Source of the DNA: Singulisphaera sp045290345
GTDB taxonomy: Bacteria; Planctomycetota; Planctomycetia; Isosphaerales; Isosphaeraceae
Length of the DNA stretch: 64,000 nucleotides
Assembly (NCBI RefSeq): GCF_045290345.1
Contig: NZ_CP155447.1
Coordinates: 7,936,001-8,000,000, forward strand
Direction of reading: 5' to 3'
Under the pieces are notes generated by a model that saw only the letters and a list, made by a program, of their open reading frames with translations, was not told where the DNA came from and did not search any database. How positions within the stretch are numbered: position 1 is the stretch's first letter; each line of letters opens with the position of its first letter. Shown here in pieces: positions 1 to 8,592 of this stretch. The position numbers were made by a program, and so were the translations under genes.

Positions 1-9
1 CTTGGCCAT
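1..9 (-). CDS. 5' end of a leftward gene cut by the window edge
   Basis: Only three codons (M-A-K) lie inside the window. The reason to call it is the start context: read leftward, an AGGAGA Shine-Dalgarno (complement of 16-21) sits six bases before an ATG at 9-7. The product cannot be told from three residues. It would be divergent from the reductase that begins at 170. Confidence 0.45.
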
Positions 10-169
10 GTGGTATCTCCTGTGACACGTCACCCCTCCTACGTTGTTTGGCCCTGCTTCGGTTCGTTATTTTGTTAGGGTCTCTAAAGTTCCGTGTACG
101 GGCCAGAACGCAAGGGGTTGCGACCGCCCGGGCCTCAGAACTTTTCCAAATCGAGTGGGATTCATAACA

Positions 170-1228
170 ATGCGTGCAGTCGTCGCAGGGGTGAGCGGGA
201 TTGTCGGCAACAATCTCGCTTCGCACCTCGTTTCCAAAGGTTGGGAGGTCTACGGCCTTGCCCGCAAGCCGCAAACCGGCATTCCAGAGGTGCGTCCAAT
301 CGCCGCCGACCTGCTCGAAGCCGACGCGTTGCGGGCCTCCCTCGCCGGAGTCAATCCTACTCATGTTTTTATCACGACATGGCTCCGCCAGGCCACCGAA
401 GCCGAGAATTGCTCAGTGAACGGGGCCATGGTGAGGAACTTGCTCACGGGATTCGAAGGCGCTGGCCGCCTCAGGCATGTCGCCCTCGTCACCGGTCTGA
501 AGCACTATCTCGGGCCGTTCGAGGCTTATGCGAAAACCAAGCCGGTGACGCCGTTCCGCGAGGAGATGCCTCGGGTCTCCGGTGAGAATTTCTACTACAC
601 CCAGGAGGACGAGGTCTACTCGGCCGCCGAGCGGCAGGGCTTTTCCTGGAGCGTGCACCGGCCTCACACGATCATCGGCTACGCCCTGGGCAACGCCATG
701 AACATGGGCGTTACCCTCGCCGTGTACGCCACGATCTGCCGAGAGACTGGAATGCCTTTCGTCTTCCCCGGTTCGCCCCAACAGTGGGAAGGGCTGACGG
801 ATGTGACCGACGCCCGAATCCTCGCTCGCCACCTGGAATGGGCTGCGACATCCGAGGCCGCCCGAGATCAGGCATTCAACATCGTGAATGGCGATATCTT
901 CCGCTGGAACTGGTTGTGGCCGAAGCTCGCGGCAAACTTTGGCATCGAAGCCGCTCCCTATCCCGGTCGCCCTTCACCACTCGCACCGAAACTGGCTGAA
1001 GCTGGGCCAGTCTGGGCTGGGATTGTCGCGAAGCATGGCCTTGCCGAACCGGACCTGGGGAAGCTTGCCTCAGCTTGGCACACCGACATGGATCTCGGAC
1101 GCGAGATGGAAGTCGTGACCGACATGACCAAGAGCCGCGTGGCCGGATTCCACGATTATCAGCCGACCTTGGGTTCGTTCCTCGACCTCTTCGCCAGACT
1201 GCGAGAGGATCGGATCATCCCCGGCTGA
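170..1228 (+). CDS. PRISE-type SDR reductase (NAD(P)H-dependent epimerase/reductase-like)
   Basis: Predicted 352-residue cytosolic short-chain dehydrogenase. It opens with a Rossmann strand and the glycine-rich turn GVSGIVGNNL. It carries signatures of the progesterone 5-beta-reductase/iridoid synthase-like (PRISE) group: TGLKHYLGPFE near residue 110, FYYTQEDEVY near 145, WSVHRPHTIIGYA, and NIVNGDIFRWNWLWP. In PRISE enzymes the catalytic Tyr lies in the F-Y-Y-x-x-E-D stretch, which is intact. Family members reduce activated C=C bonds with NAD(P)H; the bacterial substrate is unknown. The reading frame is open further upstream to 44, but the ATG at 170 places the Rossmann fold at the N-terminus as usual. 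No strong Shine-Dalgarno is visible. It converges with the sigma-factor fusion. Confidence 0.85.
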   Translation: MRAVVAGVSGIVGNNLASHLVSKGWEVYGLARKPQTGIPEVRPIAADLLEADALRASLAGVNPTHVFITTWLRQATEAENCSVNGAMVRNLLTGFEGAGRLRHVALVTGLKHYLGPFEAYAKTKPVTPFREEMPRVSGENFYYTQEDEVYSAAERQGFSWSVHRPHTIIGYALGNAMNMGVTLAVYATICRETGMPFVFPGSPQQWEGLTDVTDARILARHLEWAATSEAARDQAFNIVNGDIFRWNWLWPKLAANFGIEAAPYPGRPSPLAPKLAEAGPVWAGIVAKHGLAEPDLGKLASAWHTDMDLGREMEVVTDMTKSRVAGFHDYQPTLGSFLDLFARLREDRIIPG

Positions 1229-1259
1229 TCACCGAGATCGTGCGAAATTAAGGCGGAAT

Positions 1260-1278
1260 GGCCGGTGGCCAGCCACCT
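1260..1278. repeat. Short dispersed repeat, copy 1
   Basis: The 19-base string ggccggtggccagccacct recurs at 4740-4758 with one mismatch. Both copies lie just outside the coding end of a gene and contain a GGTGGCC/GGCCACC-type palindromic core. Function unknown; likely a small dispersed intergenic repeat. Confidence 0.5.
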
Positions 1279-1366
1279 GGGAGCGAGGGGAACTCCAGTG
1301 GCCTGCTGACTGGATCCTTGGGGGAGGGAAATTCCCAGCAGTCTGTCTGCGGATTTCCGTATGGCC

Positions 1367-3352
1367 TCAGTCGGTCGCTGACAGGGCCGCGAGTGCAAAG
1401 GCACAAAATTCCGGACGCTTGATGGCGTTCTCGCAGAGGATGCCGACTCCCGAAGCATCGTTCAGGTAAGCGAGGGCCTCGGCTGCGAAGAATTTGACTT
1501 GATCATTCGGGCTGGCTAAGCCGCGTTTGAGAGTATCGATCGCCGTGCCTCCCAGGCCTTCGAGCTTCAACGCAGCGATTTCCGCCTTCGTCGGGTCGAG
1601 CAGTTCTTCGCCCCAGGTGACCAATCTCGAGTGCCTGAGTTGAGGGCTGTCCACCAGAGGCAATCGCTTGATCACGCGGAGGTAACGGTACTGGTTGCGT
1701 TTGTAGACCTGGGGTACCCGCAGTTCGAGAAAGCCGTCAGTCTCGGCCGTCGCCATCCCATTCTGCTTGAGCCCCTCGGTCTGGTGGAACCGTTGATTCA
1801 CCACGTTCTGAAGGAGCTGGGAACGCTCGACGCTCTTCCGGTTCACCTTCAACTCAAGGCGATGCGGGAAGTCCTTCTTGACCCGAGCTCCGCCCAGGAC
1901 ACGACCGACTTTGGGGTCGTTGGGCCTGGCTTTGGTGCCAATCAAAACCGGCCCCCGAGCCCGGGCAAGTTCCTGACCTTCCTTGAGGGTGCCACCAGCG
2001 TCGGCCACTTGCTTGAGGCGGCACTCGATCAAATAGCCTCCGGCCAGGCTCGTTGTTTCGCAAGCGGGAGGAAGCTCGAGTTCGACGTTCAGGTGATCGG
2101 CCTTCGAGGTCCCGGTAGGGATGGTCAACCGGGCGATGACGATCGAGAGGCTCGGATTCGCCAAGAGCGTCTCAGGGTACTCGATCCCCGCCTTCTTCAT
2201 CTCATCAAGCAGTCGGTCGCGGTGCCACGACGAAGGGGGCTTGGCCCCTGTACCATCAAGCCCGACAACAAGTCCGACTCCTTCTAATCGCAGATTGTTC
2301 TGGCTCGACGTGGAGATCACAGCGAGATCGGTGACTCTCTCCTCAAACTTTAGCGACTGCTCTTCCGTCTTTTCCAGCGACTGCAACCGATCACCGCTCA
2401 GCGTGCTTATATTCGGGGATTGAGATTGAGCGATTGAGACGCCAGCGGTCCGCGGCTCAAGCCCCTGGGCCAGCACGCCCGCCCCGGTCGAGACCGCGCC
2501 TCCAACCAGGCCGATCAGCGCCAAAGACTTCAGCTTTGTCAGTAACATGGCCTTGAGCACTCCTTCGGTAAGAGCCGTGACCGAGACGGAGACGACCGCC
2601 TCGGTAGTCACCTGTCCTGCCGCATATCGCATGGCAGCCTGAATGGTGGCCTCAGCCATGGCCAAGGGCAGGACCGTGGCTTTGGCCTCGGCCGCGAGTG
2701 TGGCGGCAATCACGCCGATCGATGGAGCGAGTCCGCGCCGAGCGAGCCTCACTCGCAGCCGTCGCCGCGCCTCGGCGAGACGGCTCATGACCGTGCCTGG
2801 CGGACAGCCGAGCCGTCCGGCCGCTTCGACGTAGGTCATGCCTTCGAGGTCGCAGAGCACAGCCACTCCCCGAAATCGCTCTGGCAGCCGACCCAACTCC
2901 TCATGGAGGACCCGGCCGAGGTCGTCTGGCGGCTTGCCCACATAAGTGGTCTCCGCCCTCTCGGCATACCCTCGTTCATGCCTTCGTCGTCGCGCCACGG
3001 CCGAGTGGGTGCAGCTCGCGACGCGAAGGGCGACCGCATGGAGATACGGTCCCAACGTGTCGCGACAGTAGATTGAACCGGCCTTCCTGGCCAGAACCAG
3101 GAAGGTGGCCTGGAAGGCGTCAGACGCGTCGTGGGAGTGGCGCAAAACCTTGCGACAGACCCGAAGTACCATCGGGCCGTGCCTCTCGACCAGGGCCGCG
3201 AATGCCATCTCGGCCGATTCCCCGCGCCGGGCGTTGAATCGACTTAAGAGCTCGCCATCCGACAGGCCTGCGAACGTCCCCTCGTTGAACAGTCCGCGGA
3301 GGCATCGGTGTAATTCTATGTGTCGAGCATTAGCCACAGGTTTGCACTCCAC
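1367..3352 (-). CDS. Membrane-anchored ECF sigma factor fused to a FlgI-like domain and HEAT-like repeats
   Basis: 661 residues. Region 2 of an ECF sigma factor is at about 48-115 (LVERHGPMVLRVCRKVL, DASDAFQATFLVLARKAGS) and region 4 at about 147-204 (RLPERFRGVAVLCDLEGMTY..AAGRLGCPPGTVMSRL). This matches the planctomycete ECF01-Gob-like type, which usually carries a C-terminal extension. A hydrophobic segment at about 275-296 should anchor it in the membrane. Residues 337-560 resemble the flagellar P-ring protein FlgI: RVTDLAVI, then LEGVGLVVGLDGTG, then a body including SLAGGYLIECRLK. The last ~75 residues (AIDTLKRGLASPNDQVKFFA and following) look like HEAT repeats and stop mid-repeat, so the C-terminus may be shortened. 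No flagellar genes are nearby. My inference is that the exported domain acts as a sensor or as a membrane tether for the sigma factor. Confidence 0.8.
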   Translation of the reverse strand: MECKPVANARHIELHRCLRGLFNEGTFAGLSDGELLSRFNARRGESAEMAFAALVERHGPMVLRVCRKVLRHSHDASDAFQATFLVLARKAGSIYCRDTLGPYLHAVALRVASCTHSAVARRRRHERGYAERAETTYVGKPPDDLGRVLHEELGRLPERFRGVAVLCDLEGMTYVEAAGRLGCPPGTVMSRLAEARRRLRVRLARRGLAPSIGVIAATLAAEAKATVLPLAMAEATIQAAMRYAAGQVTTEAVVSVSVTALTEGVLKAMLLTKLKSLALIGLVGGAVSTGAGVLAQGLEPRTAGVSIAQSQSPNISTLSGDRLQSLEKTEEQSLKFEERVTDLAVISTSSQNNLRLEGVGLVVGLDGTGAKPPSSWHRDRLLDEMKKAGIEYPETLLANPSLSIVIARLTIPTGTSKADHLNVELELPPACETTSLAGGYLIECRLKQVADAGGTLKEGQELARARGPVLIGTKARPNDPKVGRVLGGARVKKDFPHRLELKVNRKSVERSQLLQNVVNQRFHQTEGLKQNGMATAETDGFLELRVPQVYKRNQYRYLRVIKRLPLVDSPQLRHSRLVTWGEELLDPTKAEIAALKLEGLGGTAIDTLKRGLASPNDQVKFFAAEALAYLNDASGVGILCENAIKRPEFCAFALAALSATD

Positions 3353-3498
3353 TGGATCGTCGATTCCAGAGAGTAATGTAGCGGGCTGGCTGGTTTATTC
3401 GGAAATCTTCTGAAACTCCACTCGTCTACTCCTGGCCTGCCCGTTGATTTGGGATCCGCCCAGTATGGGGAAGGAGGCCGTTCCATGGGATTACAACT

Positions 3499-3749
3499 TA
3501 GAGCGGTTTACGATCGCATTGCGCACGGTGGAGGAAAACGGGGACTGGCTCCCGGCCCGCTCCATGCTCGGCTTTTCCGGACGACCTGGCGGCCGGGTGC
3601 CTGTCCCCATTTTCCGGGCCGTCACGGGCGGCCTCGGCGGAAAGGGGGACAGGCACCTCCGCTGCGCTCCGGAGCCAGTCCCCGTTTCCGCACGTGCTCC
3701 TGAGTCTTGAGACCAACCACCGTGCGCAACGCATCCGCAAACCGCTCTA
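3499..3749. repeat. 251-bp near-complete palindromic element (MITE-like)
   Basis: The two ends are inverted copies: tagagcggttt..cgcacggtgg at the left pairs with ccaccgtgcgcaacg..aaaccgctcta at the right. Inside, ggaaaacggggactggctcc (3533-3552) pairs with 3671-3689, and ggtgcctgtcccc (about 3597-3609) pairs with gggggacaggcacc (about 3644-3657). The whole element would fold into one long imperfect hairpin. It encodes no convincing protein, although open frames run through it. The flanking stretches 3353-3498 and 3750-3975 show nothing else I can support. Confidence 0.75.
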
Positions 3750-3988
3750 GCGTGGAACGGCCGATAAATAATAGGTATGCTGCGTTCGCCTGATCCAACG
3801 GCGTTGACTCGCCCATCGCACGCGCAAGCCATCCATGTCGCCGTTCGCAACTCACGAGATCCGAGTAGAATCGGCTTTCCCCGACTTCGGGATACCTGAT
3901 CGTCGTCCTGCGGAATCGGTATGGGTTTCCCGCCCGGGGATGGATCACTCGGCTGGGACCCCACAGCACTCGGACAAGGAGGTCGCAA

Positions 3989-4457
3989 GTGACTCGTTCC
4001 CAGGTCTCGCTCGGCTGGCTCATGGGCGCCGTTGCTCTCATCGGGTTTCATCTCGCGGTCGTCTGCTCCTCTCCTCCCCCTCTCGGTCTCAATAACCTAG
4101 AAGTCGGCTTGCTGCCGAGCGTCACTGTGCTGGCCATCGCGCTTCTGTCGACAAGCGGGCGACGCGGAGAGCGAGGCCGAATCTTCGTCAGGGGCTTCGT
4201 GGCGTCTCTTGCGGTCGCGATCTGTATTTATCTCGTTTGCTGCGTCACGGCCCCGGATCTCGTGAGGCGGCCTGTCGTGTACTACATCAACGAGATTGAG
4301 CCGAGCCTTTATGACGCCGATCTGTCTGTGGTTTATCGACTAAGCCTGGAGATCCAAGGGCTGATCCTTGGCCTGCCGCAATTGCTTGTCGCACTGGTCG
4401 GGGGCACTGGTGACGGGCATCGCGAGGGCGAGACGGTACACGGTCGCGGGCGGCTGA
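3989..4457 (+). CDS. Small polytopic membrane protein with an apparent one-base frameshift
   Basis: The GTG start at 3989 is set by a strong Shine-Dalgarno, AAGGAGG at 3976-3982, six bases away. The first ~140 residues contain hydrophobic segments (SLGWLMGAVALIGFHLAVV, LLPSVTVLAIALL, FVASLAVAICIYLVCCV, a last one ending LPQLLVALVG), typical of small planctomycete membrane proteins. As written the frame continues to 4708 with an unlikely Gly/Arg/Cys-rich tail. Removing one G from the G5 run at 4400-4404 gives a natural end, GALVTGIARARRYTVAGG, with a stop at 4455-4457. I take 4457 as the likely true end. Family not recognised. Confidence 0.6.
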
Positions 4458-5081
4458 CCGGCGCCTGTCCTTGCGGTGGCTACCAATTCATAAGCAACCG
4501 CGGCTGCGTTCCCGGAATCGTGATCAGACGCTCTCGGCCGCCTCGCCGATCAATCCTCTGCCGCATAGTCGGGTTTAAGCGTTTGGCACACCGGCATTGC
4601 TTGGAGCGAGCAGTCCCGACAGCTTCTCATGAACACTCTCAGGAGGAGCTTGGAGGTCGCGGAGCACCTGGGAGCGACTGCCTGGACCTCTCGGGTGACT
4701 TCGAGTGAACGCTCCGCGAGTGGTCCATCCATCAGGGCCGGCCGGTGGCCAGGCACCTAAAGCGGGTAAAGCCGCGAACCTGAAGAATCCATCGGAAAAT
4801 CAGCGTAACCGCTCACGGGATTGCGTGATGATGCCATATGCTTATGGTGGATAAACGAATCCAGGAATTCGCGATTATTTGTCGTGCGAGGTGTGGCCGA
4901 TTGGGCGGTCCCGATGGAGATGTTGCCTCCCGATTGCAAGACGATGTTCCACCCGAGTATTATCCATGCCGCCAAGCTCGGGCCGGCAAGGGCCGTGGCG
5001 ACTCTGGCTGGAAGTGGACCCCGGCATCGGTCCTTCGTATGGGGAGTCCTGCGATGCCCGGACGGCCCGGTGAGGCGATCC
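4458..5081. other. Intergenic stretch with short repeat copy 2
   Basis: No convincing gene. The only structure found is the second copy of the 19-base repeat at 4740-4758 (ggccggtggccaggcacct). The reading frame of the next gene is open from 4821, but its upstream part has no recognisable protein character. Confidence 0.4.
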
Positions 5082-5891
5082 ATGATCAACGAGTCCGATC
5101 ACGGTGGAAGTTCTCGAGGCCCTTCCCGCCGTAAGCCACAGGCCGGCCAACGCAAGCGGGCCTCGGCCGCCCCGTCCGATCCGTACAAGCCCGTCTCCTT
5201 GGGAGTCCGCCGGTCGAGGGCCTTCGAGGCCGAGGGGGGCGGTTTGCTCTGTGTTCACCCCGGTCAGGTCGCCGCCTCGTTCCGGCTTCGGCTCAACCCT
5301 GACCCCGCGGAGGGGGAACCCAACGATACGGCCTCATGCCTGGTCCGCTTGGCGGACGAGGCCGGGGAGGTGTGGGAGGCCGAGTCCACCTTCTCACTGC
5401 ACGTCTTCGTCGAGAACATGGTCAACCTCGACAGGACCAGTTGGCTGGTCTACTTCGACGACGCCGAGGAATGGAAGGGGGCATTCGACGGCGATCGCAT
5501 GATCACCGGGGCCACCTGCCTGCTCGACGACCGGTTCTACCGCAAGTTCCTCGTCGGGGACGAGCGGGTCGAGTTGAAGTTCAAATCCCAGTGCCCGAGA
5601 TTCGATGTCGCCTTCTATACGAGTCCCCACGTCACGGGCCTTACGAGCCTGCTCGTCAGGGTGTCCGGACTCTTCGACGTGGACATGAATAAGATCCGCC
5701 CCCTGGTCTTCGAAATGGACTGGCGGAACTTGCTCTTCAGGAACGAACTCTACTTCGACACCGAGGCGGAGGAGTGGGCGGGCGACGGGTGGCCGCTTCC
5801 TCCGGTCTTCAGGAGGGCCGGCTCCACGGGTTCCCCCCAAGCGCTGGTGCGGTACGAAGCGAAGCCGGAAAGTCGAGCCGGGGCTGGCTGA
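5082..5891 (+). CDS. Hypothetical protein
   Basis: About 269 residues from an ATG at 5082 preceded by a weak GAGGCG. The frame is open back to 4821, but the extra N-terminus looks non-coding. The N-terminal ~35 residues are basic and Ser/Pro-rich; the rest (from SLGVRRSRAFEAEGGGLLCV) looks like a soluble, mixed alpha/beta protein with acidic patches such as LVYFDDAEEWKGAFDG. No signal peptide, membrane segment or known motif. It converges with the sulfatase-like gene and has no obvious operon partner. Function unknown. Confidence 0.6.
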   Translation: MINESDHGGSSRGPSRRKPQAGQRKRASAAPSDPYKPVSLGVRRSRAFEAEGGGLLCVHPGQVAASFRLRLNPDPAEGEPNDTASCLVRLADEAGEVWEAESTFSLHVFVENMVNLDRTSWLVYFDDAEEWKGAFDGDRMITGATCLLDDRFYRKFLVGDERVELKFKSQCPRFDVAFYTSPHVTGLTSLLVRVSGLFDVDMNKIRPLVFEMDWRNLLFRNELYFDTEAEEWAGDGWPLPPVFRRAGSTGSPQALVRYEAKPESRAGAG

Positions 5892-6064
5892 CTCCGGGTG
5901 GCCTTTTCTGGCTGTGGTTGAGGGATGATCCCCTGGTCGACCACCCCCACTACAAAATCACGGCCTTCGGTCTGGAGCAAAACATCGAGCCGACCTGGAT
6001 GGTCGGCTCGATCGCACCTTCTCTATGACCCTGACCGACCCGATCGGCTCTCGCTACGGCGACG

Positions 6065-8263
6065 TCAGGGGGCTGAAGCCGGTGGATTGCCCCGGAGAGT
6101 TTCCAGGGTGCGCTTCAGTCTTGCTCGCCTTGGGTTCTCTGCCGCCTGGTTGGCGAGGTTCCGATCCTGTTTCGGATCTTGAAAGAGTTGATAGAGTTCA
6201 GGCGTGCTGATGCTGTTTTCAATCAGAACGTGATCCTCATCGATCACGGAGTCCATCGTGACGACCCGCTCGGTATCAACCTCCTGGGCGTCCAGGGGTT
6301 GTTTCTCCAACTGGGAGAGGATCGGGTCAGGACGTTGTGGGTCGGACGAGTTCCAGTGGCGGGCGAGACTGCGCCCGGGGAAGGGGTTCTTGACGTTCGG
6401 GAGGAGCAGGTCTCCGAACGTTCTCGGCAGGTCGCGATGGGCGACGGGAACTCCAACCCTCCGATTGCGAAGGGACTCTGTGCTCTCCTGCCCTGCTCCG
6501 CCGGCACTCAACGGCGGAATGAGGAGGAGAGGAACATGAGTGAGTTCGTTGTAGAGGCTGGACCCGTGGCCGAAATGGCCGTGTTCGCCGAGGTGTTCGC
6601 CATGGTCGCCCGTGACGACCACCCAGGTGTTGTCGAGCATGCCCGCCGCGCGGAGGTCGCGGAGAAATCGGCCGAGTTCGGCATCGAGCCCGTGGAGGCA
6701 TTCGTCGTAGAGATCGACGAGTCGCTGGGTGACGGTGTCGAGCTCCTGCTGCCGTTGCGGCCGTTGCTCGGGCGTGGCCGAGTCGCGGGCCCTGACCGCC
6801 TGCCAGCCCCCATTGGGTGAGGCCAGCGACTGCTTGGGGACGGGGCCGTTCCAGAACTGCCGTGAGGAGTTCTTCGATGGAAGATAGGGGCCGTGAACAT
6901 CCATGAAGTTCAAGAAGAGGAAGAAGGGACGCGGAGAGTCGCTGGCCACTTTGTTTCGGCTTTGAACCCGGTCGAGCCATTGGCGGGCGTCGCTGACGAT
7001 CTCGCTCGCGGGGCGGTGAACGAAGAAGGGAGAGACGCCAGGGACCGGTAACCGAGCCCGTCGCGCCAGGTTCATGGTGAAGCTGCCGAGCGTCGAGTTG
7101 CAGATCGTTTCGTTCAGGTCGATCGTCTGGTTGCGGGGATAGTCGACATAAGAGTCGAACCCTCGCCCGAACCCGTATCCCGCGTTGCAGACCCGAACAT
7201 TGGCCACGATGCCGGCGGTGGTGTAGCCGTTGGCACTCAGGTGCTCGGCCAGCATCGGGGACGGCCCGTGGTAAGGTCGGTCGACCCGGGCGCCATGTTG
7301 GTAGGGCCAGAGACCCGTGAACATGGTCATGTGAGATGGCAACGTCCAGGGGGCGGCCGAGCGGGCCATGTCGAAGGTGATTCCCTCCTGCGCCAAGGCT
7401 TCCAGCTCAGGTGTGGTTCGTCGCCCATACCCGTAGAGGCTCAAGTGGTCGGCACGGACCGTGTCCATGACGATCCAGAGCAAGTTGGGAGCACCAGCAC
7501 CGGCAGCCGCGCCTGCCGCCAATGGGGGGCGGGACCATGCTCGCTCGGGGGCCGCGGCCACTCGGCTTTCCTGGATGAAGGCATAAGTGGGGAGCAGGAT
7601 GAATAGCAAGCCGCCAGCCCAGCACGCGCCGCGCTTCCAGGCCGCGGTCGGTCGCACCAGCCAGCGTCGAATTCGGTAGCCAAGCCCAAGAGCCAGGATC
7701 ACGACCGCGACCGGGTGGAGTCCGGGGAGGGTCAGGAGTGGCCCGAACAGGAGAAGCGTTCCCAGCACCAAACCGGCCCAGTTCCAGGCCCAAGCGACGG
7801 CTCGCTCCCCCTGCCCCTTCGACGTGAGCCAAGCCGCCCCGGCCAGCACCGGCGCGACCAAGCCCAAAGTCCAGGCCGCGACGAGAAGAACCTCGGCGAC
7901 CGGGATCATCCAGGCGGCGTGCCGACTCATCATCAGGCTGCTCCAACGCACCTGATGCAGACCATGGAACTGCCCGAAGACGAGCGCCAACTCGAGAAAG
8001 CCCGCCGCGACCCCCACGGCCAGCGTGGCTCCCGCTAAGGGCAAAACCCCTGGTATTCGGCTTCCCAGTGCCGACGCAGATGCCGCCGTCGCGGACTTTT
8101 GTTCGAGGAACGCGGGTCCATGGCCCAGCATGCGGCGGAGTGCGGATGTGGGGCGGTGCAGGTCCGATCGGGAGGACGGGGACGCTTCGGCCGGCTGGGA
8201 GTGATCGTCGGCCGCATCGCGGGTTTCACCGGGAACTCCGGCTCGATTCGTTCGCTCTGCCAT
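6065..8263 (-). CDS. Five-TM sulfatase/LtaS-like membrane protein with threonine at the nucleophile position
   Basis: About 732 residues. A charged N-terminal tail of ~75 residues is followed by five hydrophobic segments (VLPLAGATLAVGVAAGFLEL, VAEVLLVAAWTLGLVAPVLA, AGLVLGTLLLFGPLLTL, VAVVILALGLGY, GGLLFILLPTYAFI). A periplasmic alkaline-phosphatase-superfamily domain follows: metal ligand in VMDTVRADHLSLYGY, active-site stretch APWTLPSHMTMFTG, and VVVTGDHGEHLGEHGHFGHG. The nucleophile position holds Thr (W-T-L-P-S-H), not the Cys/Ser that becomes formylglycine in true sulfatases. Five TMs plus a Thr nucleophile recall LtaS-type phosphoglycerol transferases, so a phospho-transfer or hydrolase role is more likely than sulfate-ester hydrolysis. 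The start at 8263 is chosen for GAGGG upstream; 8302 is an alternative in the same frame. Confidence 0.8.
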   Translation of the reverse strand: MAERTNRAGVPGETRDAADDHSQPAEASPSSRSDLHRPTSALRRMLGHGPAFLEQKSATAASASALGSRIPGVLPLAGATLAVGVAAGFLELALVFGQFHGLHQVRWSSLMMSRHAAWMIPVAEVLLVAAWTLGLVAPVLAGAAWLTSKGQGERAVAWAWNWAGLVLGTLLLFGPLLTLPGLHPVAVVILALGLGYRIRRWLVRPTAAWKRGACWAGGLLFILLPTYAFIQESRVAAAPERAWSRPPLAAGAAAGAGAPNLLWIVMDTVRADHLSLYGYGRRTTPELEALAQEGITFDMARSAAPWTLPSHMTMFTGLWPYQHGARVDRPYHGPSPMLAEHLSANGYTTAGIVANVRVCNAGYGFGRGFDSYVDYPRNQTIDLNETICNSTLGSFTMNLARRARLPVPGVSPFFVHRPASEIVSDARQWLDRVQSRNKVASDSPRPFFLFLNFMDVHGPYLPSKNSSRQFWNGPVPKQSLASPNGGWQAVRARDSATPEQRPQRQQELDTVTQRLVDLYDECLHGLDAELGRFLRDLRAAGMLDNTWVVVTGDHGEHLGEHGHFGHGSSLYNELTHVPLLLIPPLSAGGAGQESTESLRNRRVGVPVAHRDLPRTFGDLLLPNVKNPFPGRSLARHWNSSDPQRPDPILSQLEKQPLDAQEVDTERVVTMDSVIDEDHVLIENSISTPELYQLFQDPKQDRNLANQAAENPRRARLKRTLETLRGNPPASAP

Positions 8264-8592
8264 GTCGAATTCGCCCTCTTCATCCGACTCATCGAGCCTC
8301 ATTCGGGTCCGGCGGGAGTTGAACGAAAAGCTCGAAATCTGTCCAGGCAGATTGCCGTTTGACTCTGGGCCCCGCCAGGGTCCACTTCTTTTTTTGGCCT
8401 CGCATTCCCATGAATAAGACTCTTCGCTAGAATCCCCCCCGCTCGGTCGAAACGTCCGTGCGGATCGAAGCCTTGAGATCGCGGAAACTTGGGACTTTTC
8501 GCGGTGAGGCGAACGGCCCCAAAAAAATCTTATAAAGCAAGGGGCGACCAAGCAGGGTTGCCCGGTTGATTGGGAAGGATTCCCTAAGTCTT

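Noticed and set aside
1367..3352. Flagellar locus
   Set aside because: FlgI-like similarity is part of a sigma-factor fusion, and no other flagellar gene is in the window.
3491..4051. 186-residue leftward frame through the palindromic element
   Set aside because: It crosses both arms of the palindrome and overlaps the divergent membrane-protein start; no domain or ribosome site.
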